A stretch of DNA of 10,950 nucleotides from Enterobacteriaceae bacterium (GTDB taxonomy: Bacteria; Pseudomonadota; Gammaproteobacteria; Enterobacterales; Enterobacteriaceae): the NCBI GenBank assembly GCA_022712475.1, contig JALAGK010000144.1, positions 1 through 10,950 of the forward strand, given 5' to 3'. The position numbers and the translations under genes are program-made. Positions 7,265-10,950 of this stretch are shown here, one piece after another. How positions within the stretch are numbered: the stretch's first letter is position 1; every line of letters starts with the position of its first letter. The notes under the pieces are model-generated. The model saw only the letters and a list, made by a program, of their open reading frames with translations. It did no database searches and was not told where the DNA came from.

Positions 7265-8083
7265 ATGTTGTGTGAAGAAGTCGAACTGGTCTGGAATAAT
7301 ATTAAAGCCGAAGCCCGGGCGCTGGCAGATTGCGAACCCATGCTAGCCAGTTTTTATCACGCAACGCTCCTCAAGCATGAGAGCCTCGGCAGTGCGCTGA
7401 GCTACATGCTCGCCAATAAACTCGCGTCACCCATTATGCCCGCCATTGCCATTCGTGAGATGGTGGAGGAGGCGTATGCGGCCGATCCGCAGATGATTGC
7501 TTCTGCGGCCTACGATATTCAGGCGGTACGCACGCGCGATCCGGCGGTAGACAAATACTCCACGCCGCTGCTTTACCTCAAAGGGTTTCACGCGCTGCAG
7601 TCTTATCGTATTGGCCACTGGCTGTGGAACCAGGGGCGGCGTGCGCTGGCTATTTTCCTGCAAAACCAGGTGTCAGTATCTTTCCAGGTCGATATTCATC
7701 CCGCGGCGAAAATTGGTCGCGGCATTATGCTCGACCACGCGACCGGTATTGTGGTGGGTGAGACGGCAGTGATTGAGGACGATGTTTCCATTCTCCAGTC
7801 TGTTACGCTCGGCGGTACGGGTAAAACCAGCGGCGATCGTCATCCTAAGATTCGCGAAGGCGTAATGATTGGCGCAGGCGCCAAAATTCTCGGCAATATT
7901 GAAGTGGGGCGTGGTGCTAAAATTGGCGCGGGCTCAGTGGTACTGCAGCCAGTGCCGCCACATACTACCGCAGCCGGCGTGCCTGCGCGTATTGTTGGCA
8001 GGCCTGAAAGCGATAAGCCAGCGATGGATATGGATCAACATTTTAACGGCATGCAGGGCTTTGAATATGGCGATGGGATTTAA
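7265..8083 (+). CDS. cysE: Serine O-acetyltransferase CysE
   Basis: 272 aa (E. coli 273). It transfers acetyl from acetyl-CoA to L-serine, giving O-acetylserine, the committed step of cysteine synthesis; the product also leads to the CysB inducer. The N-terminal helical domain (about 1-140) is followed by a left-handed beta-helix of hexapeptide repeats (about 141-245: IHPAAKIGRGIMLDHATGIVV and successors). Catalytic Asp143 and His158 are both present at E. coli numbering. The tail ends FEYGDGI; the C-terminal Ile is the residue by which CysE docks into the O-acetylserine sulfhydrylase active site. The tail is one residue shorter than in E. coli (MQGFEYG). The ATG at 7265 has GGGAGAG 4-10 bases upstream. 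A strong intrinsic terminator follows. Confidence 0.97.
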   Translation: MLCEEVELVWNNIKAEARALADCEPMLASFYHATLLKHESLGSALSYMLANKLASPIMPAIAIREMVEEAYAADPQMIASAAYDIQAVRTRDPAVDKYSTPLLYLKGFHALQSYRIGHWLWNQGRRALAIFLQNQVSVSFQVDIHPAAKIGRGIMLDHATGIVVGETAVIEDDVSILQSVTLGGTGKTSGDRHPKIREGVMIGAGAKILGNIEVGRGAKIGAGSVVLQPVPPHTTAAGVPARIVGRPESDKPAMDMDQHFNGMQGFEYGDGI

Positions 8084-8138
8084 TACGGCGCAGACGCTGG
8101 TGTTGTGCTAACGCGTTTGCCTTAACGCTTATCTCTTT

Positions 8139-8176
8139 CAGGGCGATGGCTTCTACCATCGCCCTGTTTGTTTATG
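8139..8176 (+). terminator. Intrinsic terminator of cysE
   Basis: An 11-base-pair perfect stem: 8139-8149 (CAGGGCGATGG) pairs with 8156-8166 (CCATCGCCCTG) around loop CTTCTA, followed by TTTGTTTATG. It lies 55 bases after the cysE stop and closes the plus-strand group. The minus-strand side has no T run, so it should act less well on trmL transcription, although the stem is in the convergent gap. Confidence 0.85.
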
Positions 8177-8217
8177 TAACGGATTCAGTACCAGGCTCCA
8201 CGCACTGGTTACGTCGT

Positions 8218-8688
8218 TTAGCGTGCCAGTGCGCCGGCATATCCCAGCTGACGCCAGGCCTCATACACCACCACTGACACCGCGTTGGATAGATTCATGC
8301 TGCGGCTGTCTGGCACCATCGGTATGCGTATTTTCTGGTCTGTGGGCATGTCATCAAGAATACTGGCGGGCAGACCACGTGTTTCCGGGCCAAAAAGTAA
8401 ATAATCGCCCTCTCGATAGCTCACCGCACTGTGCGCAGGTGTGCCTTTAGTGGTGAGTGCAAACAGCCGCTCAGGCTGCTGTGCGGCGACAAAGGCCGCA
8501 AAATTGTGATGACGGACAACACGGGTGAATTCGTGATAGTCCAGCCCGGCACGACGCAGGCGTTTATCGTCCCAGGTAAAGCCCATTGGTTCGATGATGT
8601 GCAGGCGAAAACCGGTATTAGCACACAGGCGAATGATGTTGCCGGTATTGGGTGGGATCTCTGGTTCAAACAGCACGATATTCAGCAT
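8218..8688 (-). CDS. trmL: tRNA (cytidine/uridine-2'-O-)-methyltransferase TrmL
   Basis: 156 aa (E. coli TrmL, formerly YibK, 157). A minimal SPOUT-class methyltransferase with no separate RNA-binding domain, acting as a dimer. It uses S-adenosylmethionine to methylate the 2'-OH of wobble base 34 in the tRNA-Leu CAA and UAA isoacceptors. Seen are the N-terminal [16 protein letters not shown] (6-21), FGPETRGLP (99-107) and [19 protein letters not shown] (122-140), the motifs that form the knot and the cofactor site. The ATG at 8688 gives the exact family start [10 protein letters not shown] and has AAGGGG 8 bases upstream; the longer open frame to 8742 has no family support. It is co-directional with cpxA, 88 bases downstream of its stop, and converges with cysE. 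Confidence 0.95.
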   Translation of the reverse strand: MLNIVLFEPEIPPNTGNIIRLCANTGFRLHIIEPMGFTWDDKRLRRAGLDYHEFTRVVRHHNFAAFVAAQQPERLFALTTKGTPAHSAVSYREGDYLLFGPETRGLPASILDDMPTDQKIRIPMVPDSRSMNLSNAVSVVVYEAWRQLGYAGALAR

Positions 8689-8743
8689 TGGCTTCCCCTT
8701 CTGGACGGGGCGCAGGATAGCAGATTTGCGAAAGGCGGACATC

Positions 8744-8768
8744 CCTTCCCCCCGGAACGGGGAGAAGG
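8744..8768 (-). terminator. Hairpin between cpxA and trmL, no T tract
   Basis: On the minus strand, CCTTCTCCCCG (8768-8758) pairs with CGGGGGGAAGG (8754-8744) around loop TTC: 11 pairs including one T-G wobble. It begins 8 bases after the cpxA stop. The next bases are GATG, with no T run, so termination strength is doubtful and trmL may be reached by cpxRA read-through. Confidence 0.55.
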
Positions 8769-8776
8769 ACTAAGCA

Positions 8777-10150
8777 TTATGGACGGTGGTAGAGCGGTAG
8801 CCAGAGTGTCAGACGTAGGCCACCCAGCGGACTGTCATCAGCCTTCACCCAACCGCGATGCTGCTGAACGGCTGTGTCGACAATGGCAAGGCCAAGACCG
8901 GTACCGCCTGATTCACGATCGCGTGCTTCATCGGTACGAAAGAACGGGCGGAAGATTTGCTCGCGATCTTCTGCGCTGACACCAGGGCCATCGTCATCGA
9001 CCGTAACTGTAATTCCCTGGTTATCCACGGAGAAATTCACAGCGATTTTGGTGTGTGAGTAACGAAGCGCGTTACGCACGATGTTTTCCAGCGCACTTTC
9101 CAGCGCGTTAGGGTTACCGTACAGCAGCCACGGACCTGGCGGATAGGTAATCTCCAGCGATTTACCCTTCTGCTCGGCCTCGAAGGCGGCGTTATCCAGC
9201 ATTTCCCCCCATAGCTGATTCGCCTTGAGGGTTTCGCTGACCAGCGCGTTTTTCTGCTGAGTGCGTGACATGACCAACAGGTCGTTAATCATGCTATCAA
9301 GGCGTAGCGCTTCTGTCTCGATACGCTCCAGTTCTTTGCTTTCACCGCTGCGACGGCGCAGTAGGGCGGTGCCGAGCTGTAGGCGCGTTAACGGTGTACG
9401 CAGTTCGTGTGAGATATCTGACAGCAGGCGTTGTTGGCCGGTCATCATGCGCTCAAGCGCTGAAACCATCTGGTTAAAGCTGGAGCCTGCAGCATGGAAT
9501 TCCTGAGGTCCGGATTCCAGTTCCGGATGCTGACGCAGGTTGCCCTGAGCTACTTCATCCGCGGCGTTTTTCAGCTTACGCGCCGGTTTTGCCAGACTCC
9601 ATGCAAGCCATAGCAGCAGCGGTGAGCTGACCAGCATTGTTACAATGAGCAACAAAAGCGGGCGGTCAAACAGCAAGTTGATAAAATCGGACTGGGAGTT
9701 ACTGGCGGGACGAATCAGGTAAAGCTGGTAATTATCTTCGCCATCGTGCACAGAAAATGGGCCAACCAGTTCCTGGCGGCCGTATTTTTTCTTCTGGGGA
9801 TGGTCGGCATTATCAGACTGGCCGATAAAGTTACGGATTATCTGCATTTCATTGCGTTGGGCGCCAATAACTCGCCCCTCGCTGGTCACGAGCAGCAGGC
9901 GCTGCCCGGGTGGTGCCCATTTGTCGATAGCGCGAAACAGTCTGCGCCACCACATCAGGTCGTTAGGCGGATCGTTAGCAAGCTCCGCCTCAACGTGTTG
10001 CTCAATCATGGTGCCCTGACGCTGCTCGCTCTCCAGAAGTTCCGTCATCTGACGAGAGTCGAGCTTGGGCAACATCAAAACCAGCATTAGTACCAGTGCC
10101 AGCGTCAGCCAGAAAATGGCAAAAATGCGTGCGGTCAGGCTTCCTATCAT
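8777..10150 (-). CDS. cpxA: Envelope-stress sensor histidine kinase CpxA
   Basis: 457 aa, the E. coli length. It is an inner-membrane kinase/phosphatase that senses misfolded envelope proteins and controls CpxR. Membrane segments at about 7-29 and 164-186 flank a periplasmic sensor domain (about 30-163, with WWRRLFRAIDKWAPPGQRL). A HAMP linker follows (about 187-238), then the dimerisation helix with phosphorylated His248 in SDISHELRTP. The ATP-binding domain has the N box (Asn356, Asn360 in LENIVRNALRYS), DDDGPG (385-390) and GGTGLGLAI (415-423). All catalytic elements are intact. The ATG overlaps the cpxR stop by four bases (ATGA), so the two are translationally coupled. The periplasmic inhibitor CpxP would be expected just beyond the window end, on the plus strand. 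Confidence 0.98.
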   Translation of the reverse strand: MIGSLTARIFAIFWLTLALVLMLVLMLPKLDSRQMTELLESEQRQGTMIEQHVEAELANDPPNDLMWWRRLFRAIDKWAPPGQRLLLVTSEGRVIGAQRNEMQIIRNFIGQSDNADHPQKKKYGRQELVGPFSVHDGEDNYQLYLIRPASNSQSDFINLLFDRPLLLLIVTMLVSSPLLLWLAWSLAKPARKLKNAADEVAQGNLRQHPELESGPQEFHAAGSSFNQMVSALERMMTGQQRLLSDISHELRTPLTRLQLGTALLRRRSGESKELERIETEALRLDSMINDLLVMSRTQQKNALVSETLKANQLWGEMLDNAAFEAEQKGKSLEITYPPGPWLLYGNPNALESALENIVRNALRYSHTKIAVNFSVDNQGITVTVDDDGPGVSAEDREQIFRPFFRTDEARDRESGGTGLGLAIVDTAVQQHRGWVKADDSPLGGLRLTLWLPLYHRP

Positions 10151-10845
10151 GAAGCTGATACCATCAGATAGCCGCGTCCTCTGAGAGTCTTAAACCAGGG
10201 ATGTCCATCCTTGCGCTCAGGGAGTTTGCGACGCAGGTTGGAAATATGCATATCAATGGCGCGGTCAAACGGTGTGAGACGTTTACCCAGCACTTCCTGG
10301 CTGAGATGTTCGCGTGAGACCACCTGACCCAAGTGCTGTGCCAGCAGGTAGAGGAGTGTGAACTCGGTGCCGGTCAGCTCCAGCGTTTTACCGTCAAAGC
10401 TGGCTTCCTGGCGACCAGGGTTCAGGCTCAGCGCATCCACTTCCAGCGTTGGAGAGCCATTATCGTTGGTCTGCTGCTGCTCGCTCCAGTGAGAACGCCG
10501 CAGAATAGCGCGAATACGGGCAACCAGTTCCCGGTCGTTAAACGGCTTCGGCAGATAGTCGTCAGCACCCAGTTCAAGACCCAGCACGCGGTCAAGTTCG
10601 CTGCCGCGCGCGGTCAGCATAATGACTGGCGTTTGATGCGTCTGACGCAGCTCTTTTAACGTATCAATGCCGTTTTTCTTTGGCATCATGACGTCAAGCA
10701 AAAGCAAATCGACGGTGTCATCCAGGAGGTCTAGCGCCTGCTCGCCATCATGGGCGACAAGAACATTGAACCCTTCCATGTCGAGCAACTCCTTTAACAG
10801 GGAAGTGAGCTCTCGGTCATCATCGACTAACAGGATTTTATTCAT
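10147..10845 (-). CDS. cpxR: Envelope-stress response regulator CpxR
   Basis: 232 aa, the E. coli length. OmpR/PhoB-type cytosolic transcription factor activated by CpxA. The receiver domain (about 1-118) has the acidic pocket DDD (8-10), phospho-accepting Asp51 in LLLLDVMMP, Thr78 in MLTARG and Lys100 in LPKPF. The C-terminal winged helix (about 130-232) has ELTGTEFTLLYLLA, RAIDMHISNLRRKL and the terminal TLRGRGYLM wing. The ATG at 10845 has a strong ribosome site, GGAGGT, 8 bases upstream. The stop overlaps the cpxA start. A perfect CpxR box lies 55 bases upstream of the start, which fits autoregulation. Confidence 0.98.
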   Translation of the reverse strand: MNKILLVDDDRELTSLLKELLDMEGFNVLVAHDGEQALDLLDDTVDLLLLDVMMPKKNGIDTLKELRQTHQTPVIMLTARGSELDRVLGLELGADDYLPKPFNDRELVARIRAILRRSHWSEQQQTNDNGSPTLEVDALSLNPGRQEASFDGKTLELTGTEFTLLYLLAQHLGQVVSREHLSQEVLGKRLTPFDRAIDMHISNLRRKLPERKDGHPWFKTLRGRGYLMVSAS

Positions 10846-10950
10846 TTTTTAATACCTCCGAGGCAGAAATTACGTCATCCAGGACGGCTAATCCATGACT
10901 TTACGTTGTTTTACACCCCCTGACGCTTGTTTGCAGCGGGAATCGTACAC
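10846..10950. promoter_or_regulatory. cpxR upstream region with CpxR box
   Basis: On the minus strand, positions 10914-10900 read GTAAA-ACAAC-GTAAA, a perfect match to the CpxR consensus GTAAA(N5)GTAAA. Only 105 bases of the region are in the window; the divergent gene, expected to be cpxP, is not seen. The GGAGGT ribosome site of cpxR is at 10859-10854. I could not assign -10 and -35 hexamers with confidence on either strand. Confidence 0.85.

Noticed and set aside
1..10950. Mobile elements, CRISPR arrays, tRNA or rRNA genes, defence or phage genes
   Set aside because: None seen; nearly every base is accounted for by conserved enterobacterial genes and short intergenic gaps under 250 bases.

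Overview
The window is chromosomal core DNA from a member of the Enterobacterales, close to Escherichia, Klebsiella or Enterobacter-type enterics. Every gene is recognisable by near-full-length similarity to E. coli proteins recalled from memory. Conserved lengths (GrxC 83 aa, CpxA 457 aa, CpxR 232 aa) and catalytic residues at E. coli numbering support this. It is probably not E. coli itself: there cysE-trmL and cpxRA lie at separate loci, whereas here trmL is directly downstream of cpxA. I cannot name the genus.

Layout. Bases 2-823 (+) hold the 3' part of waaH, a lipopolysaccharide-core glycosyltransferase, cut by the window edge. Converging on it is a minus-strand run, gpmI > envC > yibQ (4612 down to 830), with gaps of 9 and 3 bases that suggest one transcript: a glycolytic mutase, the amidase activator for daughter-cell separation, and an exported deacetylase-fold protein. 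From a shared 247-base divergent region (4613-4859), the plus-strand group yibN > grxC > secB > gpsA > cysE (4860-8083) runs the other way. It encodes a membrane-anchored rhodanese-like protein, glutaredoxin 3, the SecB export chaperone, glycerol-3-phosphate dehydrogenase and serine acetyltransferase, and ends at a strong intrinsic terminator (8139-8176). On the minus strand beyond it, cpxR > cpxA > trmL encode the envelope-stress two-component system and a tRNA wobble 2'-O-methyltransferase. A perfect CpxR box lies upstream of cpxR.

The one clear anomaly is in gpmI. The reading frame is continuous over 515 codons, but codon 299 is TAA where relatives have tyrosine, so the mutase is split in frame into a 298-codon and a 216-codon part. 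All catalytic residues on both sides are intact, which points to a very recent nonsense mutation or a base-call error rather than an old pseudogene. A one-residue insertion and an Ala-to-Pro change lie within about 35 bases of the stop.

I found no mobile element, CRISPR array, tRNA, rRNA, phage gene or defence system. I see no undescribed multi-gene system; the findings below are local anomalies and regulatory details in a conserved region.
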